Shown: positions 53,843-64,000, numbered from the stretch's first letter. The stretch is DNA of 64,000 nucleotides from Prionace glauca (GCA_037974335.1 CM075760.1:62440515-62504514), one strand, 5' to 3'. A program made the numbers and translations. The notes: a model not told the origin generated them from the sequence alone.

Positions 53843-54249
53843 CTCTGGTTGAAATCCTCTCCCGCACATGCGCCCAGGGAGTTCCATTTTAATCTTTTAA
53901 TATTTTGAATCTTGATGATTATTATTCACATCCTCACCCGTCAGACTTTCGGTTCCTTCTCCATTCGGGAACATCGTTTCTGTTTTTATTGCGTCTGTTT
54001 TTCAATCACCCCCGCGCGGTGCGCTCTGGGAAAATACTATAGCACATGCGCGGTTCCGCCACCTGCCGCTTTATAAAAATATGTATTTTATTTAATTTTA
54101 ATTCCGCTCCCGGCGGGATTTCCGGGTGGGATTTTCTCTCATTTTCTACATTTCTGAACCGTCGCTTTTTCCTCGACGGGGGGGAGGGGCTGACAGTGAC
54201 GTCACGGCAATATGGCGGCTGGCCCCGCCTCTCTTCAAGTCCCGGATGT

Positions 54250-54634
54250 TCCGCTAACGAGCAGCGGCTGGGCCGGTATGGGCAAGAGGTTACACTGGGC
54301 GGAGCAGCGCCTGGGCGTATTACAGCGACCCCTGGTGGCCAGGAAGGGAAATAGCAGCAGGACAGTCTCTGCCCAAAGGCTTCCCCAGTTCAGCTGCTCA
54401 GAGACACTGGGAACCTCTTCAACTGGAAACTTCAGCTTCTCACATTCACCTCCTGTGTTCAGTCATTGTTTAATAGACAACCTCTGTAGTGAAATCAGAA
54501 ACAACTTGGTCACATTAAAGGGGATGGGAATCTGAACCATTCTGCTCATAAAGCTCTGCTTGCCTTGGAATTTCAATTGAAATGTTCAAGATGAGAATTT
54601 ATAGATGTAAGTCATGTTGCATGTGGAACGCAAA
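54250..54634 (+). repeat. Inverted duplicate block A (right copy)
   Basis: Reverse-complement partner of 41704-42090, from GAGCAGCGGC to the ATGTTGCATGTGGAACGC end. The open frame 54212-54535 shares its last 70 or so codons with the left copy, but this follows from DNA identity and is not evidence of a protein. Confidence 0.9.
54325..54338 (-). promoter_or_regulatory. CTCF-like site (right, reverse)
   Basis: GCGACCCCTGGTGG on plus, that is CCACCAGGGGTCGC on minus, identical to the left copy at 42018 but in the opposite direction. Confidence 0.55.
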
Positions 54635-54635
54635 T

Positions 54636-55080
54636 GGATCCACTCTGTGCTACACATCTTTGCCATAAAATATATCCTATCCTGCGCTTCGCTCAGTGCG
54701 AGGGGTAAGGAGTGAGTGGTCAGGGAATGGATTGATCTCAACATTGAAAAATGATCAGGATCTCGCTGGTCTCAGTACTGAACACTGTTGGGATGAGGCA
54801 CAATTCCCCCATGGAATGACAGAGAATAAATTGGGCTCCGGTTGAAACGCCTCTGATACCAGTGAATAACTTTGGCAAACACCACACTTCAAACAGACAG
54901 ACCGAGAGCAGTTTCCAATTACAGGAACTGAAGGCGAGGAACTGATCTCGTTAGAAAGAACAGAATAATAATTCGTGGAAGCTTTATTTAATCGCCACAA
55001 CCACCTTCCCTTTCCAGCAGCTGAACTGTGAATATATTTTTGTTGTGCTGTGTGATTTCTTTCTGAGATTATTACAGGTA
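54636..55080 (+). pseudogene. Relic TCR V leader intron
   Basis: Reverse complement of 46620-47045, which is the leader intron of the 46.2 kb V gene, over more than 400 bp. The copy starts about 12 bases inside the intron and ends before the V exon acceptor, so neither leader nor V exon is present. It is joined directly to duplicate block A. This is a non-coding relic of a TCR V gene duplication. Confidence 0.88.
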
Positions 55081-55329
55081 TCGCAGGTAGAAAAAAAAGT
55101 TCATTTTTAAACATCTATTCTCAAGATACCAATCTTACTCCCACATAATCATCTATGTAATTTATATAAATGACGAAGAATGGGGGAGCCGGCATAGGTT
55201 CTTGTGAAACGCCATTGGATGCTGGCTTCCAGCCCCAAAGGCAGCCTTCTGCCATCACCCTCTTTCTCCTATCACCCATGTTAGTTTCCCGGGCCCCATG
55301 AACATGTCTTGTTTATACCATATATTCAT

Positions 55330-55650
55330 TTAGAACATAGAACATAGAACATTACAGCGCAGAACAGGCCCTTCGGCCCACGATGTTGCGGCGACCAGTT
55401 ACAAAACAATGACCCACTAGCCTAAACCAATCCCTTTTCGTCCATAAACCTATCCACACATCTCTTAAACGCCCCCAAACTAGGCGCATTTACAACTGCA
55501 GCTGGCAGGGCATTCCAGTCCCTCACCACCCTCTGGGTAAAGAACCAACCCCTGACATCAGTCCTATATCTACCCCCCCTTAATTTAAAGTCGTGCCCCC
55601 TCGTGCTAGAGCCACACAGACAGCAGACGGACAGTTCTCCATGTTTGTGT
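55330..55650 (-). mobile_element. CR1-like LINE 3' end
   Basis: The minus-strand frame carries RGHDFKLRGGRYRTDVRG, FFTQRVVRDWNALPAAVV and LGAFKRCVDRFM, the C-terminal end of a CR1-like ORF2. It ends with the GGGCCGAAGGGCCTGTTCTG-type tail near 55340. 5'-truncated. Confidence 0.85.
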
Positions 55651-56436
55651 AACACGTCCCCTGATCCCGATGTCCCGATTTGTCCTTTCCTTCTTTTTCC
55701 ATGCCTGCTTCTCATGTTGAACACACCTCTCTGTATCTCCCTTTTCAGTTTCTGGGGGCCTTTGAGGGTGAGCTGTTGAGAGCATTTATTTGATCACTAT
55801 TGCTACATTGGAGACAGCTTGCACATCCTGAACACATTTCATAAGGCTTGATTTCTAAAAAAAAAATCCGAAGTTCAGAGCAGCCAATTTCCACTTCTCC
55901 CTGACCGTCTCCACCTAATACCAGGGTAGCATTAAATTTCTTATCACATCCGGCTTGTCTATCTGTTTCTCGCTGCTCCTTGTTTCTGTAAATCAGATGA
56001 ATATTTGAATACTGTTAGGGAAACATTGTGAAATTCAATTGAATGATCAAAGTCAATGAATTCTGAAATCTATCCATTTTTCATAAACTGTTTGTGACCC
56101 AACAACATTTTCTGATCAAATAAGACCAGAGAACTGATCTCGAGCAGAAATCTGAAAGGGGAGATGAAGACTTGTTTAATGTTACAAGCATGGAAACAGG
56201 TTCAAAACATTAAGTGAACAAAAGAGATGAAATAGATTTATAAAGGCGAGTTTTATTATGAACGCGCGGTAAAATCAACTAATACAATTCGCAAGTGTTC
56301 CTCACCTGTTTTTATGGGGCGTTATATTTTGTTCTTTTCGAAAGATTTCTGTGACTCTCACTGGGTTTAATTCTTTCGCCTCTCTATCTGCGTGATCGCG
56401 CCATCTTCTGGGCACCAATTGGAAGACAACTGGGGT
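55651..56436. other. Spacer, no gene recognised
   Basis: AT-rich. No gene or known repeat seen beyond the LINE edge. Confidence 0.5.
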
Positions 56437-56645
56437 GGTTTCGTACTGGATCCGCTCTATCTCTGTGCCAGTGTGCGCTCCATCGCACAAAAGTACATGC
56501 AAGTATCCGACAGAAGAGCCCCCCCCCCAACCCCGAGGTAGAAAGGAACTGTTTTGATTTCCTTCTGCAAATCTGCAGGGAGCCTCCGTTTGTGGATCTT
56601 TCGTAACCCCCTAAGCGACATCAGGTATATGACAGTGCAATTAAT
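56437..56645 (-). pseudogene. TCR V pseudogene, decayed
   Basis: Minus-strand V remnant ending in DTCMYFCAME, with framework-3-like KEIKTVPFYLG before it and a short poly-C/G insertion between. Framework 1 and 2 cannot be read. The signal is weak: CACACTG heptamer (56469-56475), a 23-bp spacer and a poor nonamer (GGTTTCGTA on plus, 56437-56445). It belongs with the 48.4 kb pseudogene (CAMK/CAME ends). Confidence 0.75.
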
Positions 56646-56930
56646 TTGAGAGATTGTCCAAAGAGCCAATGTAGGGATGAAGGATCGAATAGATTGCGTA
56701 TAAAATGGGATGAACAGTCGGCGTCAGGGAATAGAGAGAAAAAGTGAGAGAAACCAATGATTCTGGGATTGAGTCCATTCAGAGCACAGTCAGGGGAGGA
56801 GAAAGGGAGGGAAAGTTAGTCCGCTGAGGAGAGCAGGGGTTTAGGAATGAAGTATAATACTTCACGCATTTTTTGGAAGGTGATTTATCTCAATTAGGTG
56901 ACAAGTTATTCTCCAATCTCAGAGTCACAG
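56646..56930. other. Spacer, no gene recognised
   Basis: Purine-rich stretch (AGGGGAGGAGAAAGGGAGGG) and otherwise nothing recognised. Confidence 0.5.
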
Positions 56931-56939
56931 TTCAATGGT

Positions 56940-57530
56940 GCTGTAGTTACCCAGCATTCGCTGCGGGTGTGAAAGTGCCCTGTTCACTCCACCGGAGACC
57001 CTTGCGCAGGCGCGGCGCCTGTCTCTGGGGCATGCGCAGTGTCATTTGGCTCGGAGCCCTGCGGGTGCGGGAGGCGATTGTTTCCGCGAGTGAGAGTGAG
57101 TGGGGAATGGAGCCGGGAGGCGGGAGCCGGGGTGGGGAGAGTGCGGAGGCTTGACAGACACCCGCTGGAGGCCGCACGGCCGGAATCAGATCACTTTGCT
57201 CGGAGCCCAGCGAGTGCTCGGGGCGGTTTTTTTTAAAAAAAATTTCAGCGGGTGAGAGTCGGAGGGAGGAGTGGAGCCGGGAGTCGGAGGGAGGAGGGAA
57301 CGGAGGCCTCACAAACACCGGCTGGAGGCCGCCAGGCCTGCGGGTCCTCGGTTTGTGACCGCGGGGATTTTCCCAGCAACCAGGACGTCGGGCGCCATCT
57401 TTGTTGAGGGCGGAGGGAGGCGCATATGCGCGGGCGGGCGTGTGACGTAACAATGAGTGGGCGGGGCTTCCGCGACCAGCGGGGGAAATGACTGATTTTG
57501 TTCTCACTCTGAGCACAGCTCATGGTGACA
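56940..57530 (+). promoter_or_regulatory. CpG island with tandem-duplicated core
   Basis: CpG-rich, promoter-like. Two adjacent copies of about 150 bp, 57040-57190 and 57190-57350, share TTTGCTCGGAGCCC, a GAGTG-rich step, GGAGCCGGGAG, GGAGGCTT/CCTCAC and CGCTGGAGGCCG. A TGACGTAA CRE-like site lies near 57448. It may be the promoter of the zinc-finger gene to the right; frames through it are compositional. Confidence 0.65.
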
Positions 57531-57739
57531 ACCCAGGGTTAACCACAGGCATTGGCCGGCCGTGGGATGGACATCAGAATAAGGATCAGGAGAAGGCCAT
57601 TATCCTGCTGTTCTGTTCTGCAAGATCCTGGCTGATCTCCATTCCACCTTACTGACTCTGTCCACACCTCCCCTTGGCTCCCGCATCGATCAAAAATCTG
57701 TTTAACTCAGCCTTGAATAAATTCGTTGACCCAGCCTCC

Positions 57740-58010
57740 AGTCCTCACTGAATTTTGATGTGATTTATTATTGTCGCATGTATTAACGTACAGTGAAAAG
57801 TATTGTTTCTTGCGTGCCGTACAGATGAAACATACCCTTCGTAGAGAAGGAACCGAGAGAGCGTAGAATGTTGTGTTACAGTCATAGCTAGGATGTAGAG
57901 AAAGATCAACTTAATGCAGGGTAAGTCGATTCAAAAGCCTGACAGCAGCAGGGAAGAAGCTGTTCTTGAGTCAGTTAGTAACTGACTTCAGATATTGCTG
58001 AAGTATGGCG
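57740..58010 (+). repeat. Dispersed repeat with inverted end
   Basis: Contains ACGTACAGTGAAAAGTATTG, CATAGCTAGGATGTAGAGAA and GACAGCAGCAGGGAAGAAGC. The first step recurs in reverse complement near 58535-58565 (AAGAAACGATATATTTCACT). Class unknown to me. Confidence 0.6.
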
Positions 58011-58065
58011 ACTTCTTGAGACTGTCCCCAGCAAACCTGCTAATTCTATCTTTTATTTTTGTTCC

Positions 58066-58360
58066 AGGGTGGCATAGTGGTTAGCACTGCTGCCCCACAG
58101 CACCAGGGACCCCGGGTTGATTCCTAGCTTGGTTCATTGTCTGTGTGGGTCTTCTCCGGATGCTCAGGTTTCCTCTCAAAAGTCCAAAGATGAACAAGTT
58201 AGGTGGTTTGGCTATGCTCAATAACCACTTAGAGTCAGGGGGACTGGCAGGGTAAATACATAAGACCACGGGGCTATTGGTTGGGTGGGATTGTGGTCGA
58301 ATCAGATTCAATGGGCCAAATGGCCTCCTTCTGCACTTTAAAGATTCTATGATTCTACGC
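58066..58360 (+). mobile_element. tRNA-like SINE, family A
   Basis: GGTGGCATAGTGGTTAGCAC head, CAAAAGTCCAAAGATG, GGTGGTTTGGCTATGC and CAATGGGCCAAATGGCCTCC with a CTATGATTCTA tail. It is inserted next to the dispersed repeat at 57.74-58.0 kb. Confidence 0.9.
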
Positions 58361-59029
58361 ATTTAAAATGTTACTCTAACACTTATAAACTCTCTAACGA
58401 TGCTCTATTTCAATCTTTAGACCTATCTTATATTAAGTTGATCTTCCTCTACTTTGACTGTAACACTACATTCTGCACTCTCTCCTTCTCCCCATGTATT
58501 CTATGAATGGTGTGTTTTGTCTGTAAAGCACACAAGAAACGATATATTTCACTGTATACCAATTAACAATCAATCAAAACGCTGATGAAGGCTATTATCT
58601 CCACATGGTGTTTTAATGGGAGAGTCCTTATTTTTAAATTGTGTTTCCTCTTTCGAGATTATTCAATAAAGGGAAACCTTGTCTCAGCATCGATCCTGTC
58701 AAGTGCCCTCAGAATCAAGTATGTTTCAACCAGATCCTCTTTCTTCTAAACTCCATTCAGTAAAGACCTAACCTGCTCTGTCTTTCCTCATTGGACAAAC
58801 CCTTCATCCCAGCAATCAGGTACTGAGCATTCTTTGAACTATTTCCATTGCACACACATTCCTGCTTAAGGATTCCTGGGCCAGGCAGCAGGAGGAGAGA
58901 CAATATTGTGAAATTCTGTCCAGGACTGACAAGTGCTAGGTTTTCAAAGCTCCATTTTTAAGGGGTTAGAAGGGGAGGGTTTATACACAGCAAACTTAAA
59001 CCAAGAGAATGGATCTTCTAAAGTCATAG

Positions 59030-59272
59030 AATCATAGAATCCCTACAGTGCAGAAAGAGGCCACTTGGCCCATCAAGTCTGCATCAATGACAATCCCACC
59101 CATCCCGTAACCCCACATATTCACCCCCCCCCAGTCCCTCTGACACCAAGGGGAAATTTAGCATGGCCAATCCACCTAACCCACACATCTGTGCACTGTG
59201 GGATGAAACCCTGGCAGACACGGGGAAAATGTGCAAACTGCACACAGACAGTCACCCAAGGCGCATGGGGTA
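59030..59272 (-). mobile_element. SINE family A (reverse)
   Basis: In antisense: TAGAATCCCTACAGTGCAGA, GCATGGCCAATCCACCTAAC, then CACACATCTGTGCACTGTGG. It abuts the LINE start at about 59272. Confidence 0.85.
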
Positions 59273-60300
59273 CAAGACCAGGTAGCTAGGTGGATTGAGA
59301 ACTGGCTGGGAAATAGGAGACAGAGGGTAGCTGTGGAGGGGACCTTGTCGGGCTGGAGGCCAGTGACCAGTGGTGTGCCGCAGGGCTCAGTACTGGGACC
59401 TCTCCTCTTTGTAGTCTACATAAATGACTTGGAAGAGGGCGTAGGTGGTGTGATTAGCAAGTTTGCTGATGACACCAAGATGGCAGGGTTGGCGGGTACG
59501 GAACTGGATTGTCAGGTGATACAACAGGATATAGATAGGTTGGTGCAGTGGGCAGATAGGTGGCAGATGGCATTTAATCCTGACAAATGCGAGGTGATGC
59601 ATTTTGGACGGAATAATGCAGAGAGGAGCTATGTGATTAAAGGGAGGCCGATTAGGAGTATAGACATACAGAGGGACCTGGGAGTGCAGGTTCACAAATC
59701 CATGAAGGTTGCGTCACAAGTGGAGAAGGTTGTTAGGAAGGCTTATGGGATGTTGGCCTTTATAGGAAGGGGCATAGAGTATAAAAGCTGCTGTCTAATG
59801 CTTCAGTTGTACAGAACGTTGGTTAGACCGCATTTGGAGTACTGCGTCCAGTTCTGGTCACCTTACTACCGGAAGGACGTGGAGTCTCTGGAAAGGGTGC
59901 AGAGGAGGTTTACCAGGATGTTGCCTGGCATGGGGGGACTGGGTTACGAGGAGAGGTTGAAGAAACTGGGACTATTCTCCTTGGAAAGACGGAGATTGAG
60001 AGGGGACATGATAGAAGTATATAAGATAATGAAGGGAATGGATAGAGTTAATAGTGAGAGACTGCTCCCTAAACTGGGTACTAACACGAGAGGTCATCAT
60101 TTAAGGGTGAGGGGGGAGAGGTATAATTTGGAGGTGAGAAGAAGGTTCTTTACGCAGAGAGTTGTGGGGGTCTGGAACGCGCTACCGAGTAGGGTGGTGG
60201 AGGCAGGAACATTGGACTCGTTTAAGATACAGTTAGATAGGCACATGAGTGAAACGAGAATGGAGGGATATGGTAGGGGCTATTAAATAGGGTTAAACCT
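59272..60300 (+). mobile_element. CR1-like LINE, 5'-truncated, open RT C-terminus
   Basis: Open frame to a stop at 60286 with the C-terminal half of a non-LTR reverse transcriptase. GVPQGSVLGPLLF and SKFADD (catalytic FADD, about residues 48-81 of the frame) are followed by the CR1-type thumb and C-terminal region: DIQRDLGVQ, LAFIGRGIEYK, VRPHLEYCVQFWSP, RGDMIEVYKIM and RRFFTQRVVGVWNALPS. The endonuclease and palm start are missing. The first 14 or so codons of the long frame belong to the neighbouring SINE. The lack of stops suggests a young insertion; it cannot move by itself. Confidence 0.93.
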
Positions 60301-60489
60301 CAGGAGACACTGGAAAGGCAGGCTGTAAGATTAATATTTTTGTCTTTATTCCACAGGTGGAGGTCCACCTCGTGTCAAACGAGGGGCATTCACACGGCGG
60401 GTCGTGCGTGGGCTGCTCTTGGAAGTTCCAGGAGTGGCCTTGTACTTCATGTCGGTGTGTGTGCTTGATCCTGGACCGGTAGATGGGCG

Positions 60490-60870
60490 CCGCAACAGCT
60501 CAGTGACTAGCACTGCTGGCTGTGCAGGCACATGGATTTGGGCCTGTGTCTGTGGGAGTTTGCGCATTCTCCCTGTGGTTGCGTGGGTTTCCTCCGGGCG
60601 CTCTGGTTTCCTCCCACACCCCAAAGATGTGCTCTCAGGCAAATCGGTTTTTACCAAATTGACACTATTTCTTCCCTGAATCTAACTGAGTAGGGTTCCA
60701 TTCATAGATATGCAGGGTCGAATAGGTGTAGGGTGATGTGGCGGCGCGGGCTCGTTGGGCCGAAGGGCCTGTTTCCTGTGCTGGGTTGTTCTTTGTTCAA
60801 GGCCGGAATTGAACCTGGGTCCCTAGTGCTGTGAGACAGCAGTGCTAACCATTGCGCCACCGTGCCCCCT
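60490..60870 (+). mobile_element. SINE family A copies, decayed, two orientations
   Basis: 60490-60795 reads forward (GTGGTTGCGTGGGTTTCCTC, CCCCAAAGATGTGCTC and a GGGCCGAAGGGCCTGTTTCC tail). 60800-60870 is a reverse head fragment (GGAATTGAACCTGGGTCCC and CATTGCGCCACCGTGCC). Confidence 0.75.
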
Positions 60871-61499
60871 AAGTCAACTGAAACTTATGACTTTTGTAAT
60901 CTCCTTTTTCAGGGAGTTTGATAACCACCAAATTTTCTCTGCTTCCAATCAACCTGATTTATTTCCATCTTCAGTCTCCAGCAGGAGATTTTAAATTTGA
61001 AAATCTATTCAATAGGTGAGTATTATTGAGTATTCATACACAATGTACAGTTTTTACTCCTGTTCTGTTTCCATGTCTATGGGGTGGCGTGACTCATTTA
61101 CAGTAGATCCTATTCCATGTCAGTCCATTGCCCTGTTTCATCTCTGCCATCCCCAATCACCACTCTGTCATTGTCTCTGATAATGGCTCTATTTTAACCA
61201 TGTTTAGTATTTTGTTATTCCTGCCAGTTGTTTCTAAATGAGGTTTCCATTACTGCCCATCCCCCTGGCTATTCACTGTTGATTTACCAGCTTTATCCTC
61301 CCACGGCCAGGAATTATTTTTCTTGTGCTGAAGTCTGTTTCTCTTCCACTACTGGGCTTATATGGACCATCAATATCTGCCACCAATAGGCCACCCATCC
61401 CAACAAATCTCTACCATCTCTCCGAAAAGTCAGACTTTCCTACTCAGACACTTCCCTCGCCCTATCCTCATAACACTGCATATTCACCATGACTAATCT
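60871..61499. other. Spacer, no gene recognised
   Basis: No gene or clear repeat seen. Confidence 0.5.
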
Positions 61500-61695
61500 G
61501 CTTGACTTACACATCTTTGGACACTAAGGGGATATTGAGCGTGGTCAATCCATCTAATCTGCCCATCTGTAGACTCTGGGAGGAAGCGGGAACACCCGGA
61601 GGAAACCCATACACAGATGGGGAGAACATGCAAACTCCACACAGACAGTCACCCAAAGCTAAAATTGCACCCGGGTCCCTGGTTCTGTGAAGCAC
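61500..61695 (-). mobile_element. SINE family A fragment (reverse)
   Basis: Antisense steps GTCCAAAGATGTGTAAGTC, GTGTATGGGTTTCCTCCGGG and TGTGTGGAGTTTGCATGTTC. A family D piece follows on plus (61735-61810, TTATTTCCAGTTTCCAGCAA). Confidence 0.8.
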
Positions 61696-61810
61696 ACCCT
61701 GAAATGTTAACTCTCTTTCCGCTTTCACAGTTACTGCCCGTCCTATTGAGTATTTCCAGTACTTGCTCCTTTTTATTTCCAGTTTCCAGCAACTGCAGTG
61801 CTTGTTTTTT

Positions 61811-63140
61811 TTTTATTTCAGGCATTGCTCACGGCACAAATCTAGAAACAGAGATAGACTAATGAAGAACTGACTCGTGTCGAGGTGAGAGTTGGTTGGA
61901 GAGGTTGCACACTAACTCCAGCTCACATCCTTTTCAATGCTGTGTTAAAATGGTTAAAAAACATAAGGCCATTTAAGCCCATTCTGGCTCTCTGGTGGAA
62001 GAGTCCAACACCTCTACTCTTTCCTCACACCCCAATGTCTCTTTTTTTCTCTTCAGCAGCTTTTGGTTTTTGTATCAGTTGGAGCTGGAGATGAAGGGGA
62101 AACTGCTGTATTTGGGCCCAGAAGTTTCCAATGTGAAATTTGCCATGAGGTAGATTCTAGGGCAATCAGATTGTTAAATGGATAGTGAGATCACGCAATA
62201 TATTTTTTAATGGATATTTTTAATCTATTTTACATAGATATTTATAAAATTTATTCTTGGGATTTGGGGGTCACCAACAAGATCAGCAGCAGTTACCTGT
62301 GGAGAAGATGATGTTTGACCTTCTTCAAGAGAGCACAGGGTCTGACGTATGAACAAGATATGACGTGAGTAAGGACTTGGGCAGCAGGGTGCATCGTCAC
62401 CTGGAGAATATGGAGGGGCATGGATGTGGAGGATTGGTTTGGCCTGCATTAGGATTATAAAGTCTGGAGGTAACAATGGAATGGAGAGAGTTTCAGGAGC
62501 AGATGAGCTCGGGAATTAGGCAATACTCCCGAGGTGAAAATGGGTAGTCTTGATGATGACGTAGTTATGTGGTTGGAAGCTTTGCTTGGGGTGAAACGTG
62601 CCATTTAGGTTGTCAACAGTCTGGTTCAGTTTTAGAGAGATTCCTGGGAGAGAAATGGAGTAAGTGGCTGGAGCGTGGAGTTTACTTTCAGCTCATCTTG
62701 CCAATATTTAAGTGAATGAAATTTCTGTTCATCCAGTTCTGGGTGTCAGATAAGTCAGGATGGTGTGTGACTTGGCGAGTAACCTGGAGTTGATTGTGTT
62801 CATGTAGACCTGCTACTTTGGTGCTTCCAGATGGTGTAGATTGAGGGTTTGGGATACTTTGTCAAAGTTCTGGTTGTGATATAGAATGTAAAGTCACAAC
62901 CTTTTGCACCTACTGCTTTCTCTCTCCTCCCGTAGAGGGCAGTGTCTTCTGCAGACCCAGACTGGGTGGTAGGTTCCCTTCCATGCAGGACATGTTTTGG
63001 AGCTCTAACGCTGGCATCTCCACATCATGGACATTAGTGAACTAGTTGGATTTTTATGACAATCCAGCAGTTTTCATGGTCACTTTTTCCTAGTGCCGGC
63101 TCCCCAAGTTACCAAATTCATTCAGCTCAATTTCACAACC
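61811..63140. other. Non-coding, upstream of zinc-finger exon
   Basis: No coding exon could be supported. Several short frames exist without signals. A Penelope-type tail piece (CTAACGCTGGCATCTCCACA) lies near 63005-63030. Confidence 0.5.
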
Positions 63141-63189
63141 TGCCTTTGTGTTTCTGTGGGTTCTGTCTCACGCCTTTTTTTTTCTGTTT

Positions 63190-64000
63190 TAAATCAATTT
63201 CACAGCATTAGAAGAGGAGAATTTGCAGTCAAAAATCTTAGACAAAAGATCACATCAGGATCTGATGGAATTACCCTGTTAATGGAACCTGGTTGTCATT
63301 CAGCTTTTAAACATTGAAGGACAAAGTATTGTTCATAGTGGATGAAACCGTTCTCTGTGTCAGTGAGGCTTCAGCTGATCATCTGGCCTCAGGAGCGACA
63401 AATGTAAATATACTGAGGAGAACTGTGAGAAGGGATTCAGTTATCCAACGGAACTGGAAAGTCATTGCCCAGTCACACCGGGGAGCAGCCATTCACCTAC
63501 TCTTGTGTGGTGGACGGGATTCACTCCGTCTTGTTGGCTCACTGACATATTCACATTGCGGGGAGACTGTTCAGATTCTCCAGAGGTGCAAAGGAATTCA
63601 CTCAGTCATCCCACCTTATGGCACACAGAAAGGTTTGTTCTTGGAAGTGATTTCTTTAATTGTCCAGACTACGAGAAAACCTATAAAAGTCTCAGGGAGG
63701 TGATATCCATCAACGTGTTCATACTGACAAGAGACTGTTCCAGTGCTCTCACTGTGGGACTGGGTTCAGTAACCATCTCACCTCACTGTACACCAGTAAG
63801 TTTACACTGGGGAGAAGTTGTTCATTTGTCCAGAGATTCAGTCAGACATCCCACCTCATGGAACACAAGCTAGTTCACGCTGGAGAGAGGCCATTCACCT
63901 GCTTCGAGTGTGGAAAAGGATTCACTCACTTATCCAAACTGCTGAGACACCAGCAAGTTCACAGTGAGGAGAGACCTTTTAAATGCCCAGACTGCGGGAA
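63190..64000 (+). pseudogene. C2H2 zinc-finger gene, decayed 5' part, runs off window
   Basis: Main exon of a multi-finger C2H2 protein, a DNA-binding nuclear factor type. The start region (near 63317) and the first three or four fingers are broken by small indels: finger pieces CEKGFS, a linker-like HTGE remnant and AGEXPFT steps are spread over two frames. From about 63850 a clean frame appears: a complete finger [21 protein letters not shown] (C-X2-C-X12-H-X3-H) at about 63900-63962, linker SEERPFK and the start of the next finger (CPDCG) at the window end. It may be a dead gene or a gene that uses a later start; the rest lies outside. Confidence 0.8.

Larger units (their letters stand above)
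53690..54340 (+). promoter_or_regulatory. CpG-rich promoter-like island
   Basis: GC- and CpG-rich in an AT-rich neighbourhood. It contains a 33-bp promoter-motif array (53711-53842), a perfect CRE (TGACGTCA, 54197-54204), an AATATGGCGGC YY1-like site (about 54208-54218) and the CTCF-like site at 54325-54338. No downstream coding exon is certain; a 5' exon of a zinc-finger gene is one option. Confidence 0.6.

Noticed and set aside
53462-53892. Frames of 101-141 codons through the 33-bp array
   Set aside because: 33 is a multiple of three, so the array keeps any frame open. No other coding evidence.
56947-57516. 189-codon minus-strand frame in the CpG island
   Set aside because: Pro/Arg/Ser-rich frame expected from GC-rich sequence; overlapping frames on the other strand are equally open.

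Overview
The window reads as the genome of a cartilaginous fish (shark or ray). The main evidence is a complete, unrearranged immunoglobulin heavy-chain cluster of the elasmobranch type: one VH, two D, one JH and one IgM-type constant region in 18 kb. It sits among dense shark-style repeats (tRNA-like SINEs, CR1-like LINEs, a Penelope-like element). All gene calls come from reading frames, splice sites and recombination signals seen here; no database was searched.

Region 1 (0.3-19.2 kb). On the minus strand lies an IgM cluster. It has a leader and VH exon with a 23-bp-spacer signal, D1 (12/22 spacers), D2 (12/12), JH (23), an 8 kb J-C intron, then CH1-CH4 with a secretory tail and two membrane exons. 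All exons are open and share one splice phase, so the gene looks functional. The J-C intron holds purine-rich tandem repeats in the place and strand polarity of a switch region. A broken GPR139-like receptor copy lies beyond its 3' end on the other strand.

Region 2 (19.2-34.6 kb). No host gene was recognised. It holds repeats, a near-perfect 130-bp inverted repeat, a long decayed LINE, a fossil Ty3/gypsy element and a CT-rich array.

Region 3 (34.6-40.1 kb). Two GPR139-like receptor genes lie on the minus strand, both with an open main exon. Only one upstream first exon was found.

Region 4 (41.7-56.7 kb). A small T-cell receptor alpha/delta V cluster: one intact V on minus, two intact V on plus, a 5'-truncated V on plus, two V pseudogenes on minus (one cut by a Penelope-like element) and a relic V intron. 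Inverted duplicate blocks flank most of it, each with a CTCF-like site in convergent orientation. No TCR D, J or C segment was seen.

Region 5 (53.5-64.0 kb). Two CpG-rich promoter-like islands, SINEs, a 5'-truncated LINE with an open reverse-transcriptase frame, and a C2H2 zinc-finger gene that is decayed at its start and has intact fingers at the window edge.

The most notable point is the close linkage of a whole IgM cluster to TCR V segments. All of them carry 23-bp-spacer V signals, so they are mechanistically compatible with the same D partners. This bears on the known use of IgH V segments by shark TCR delta chains.
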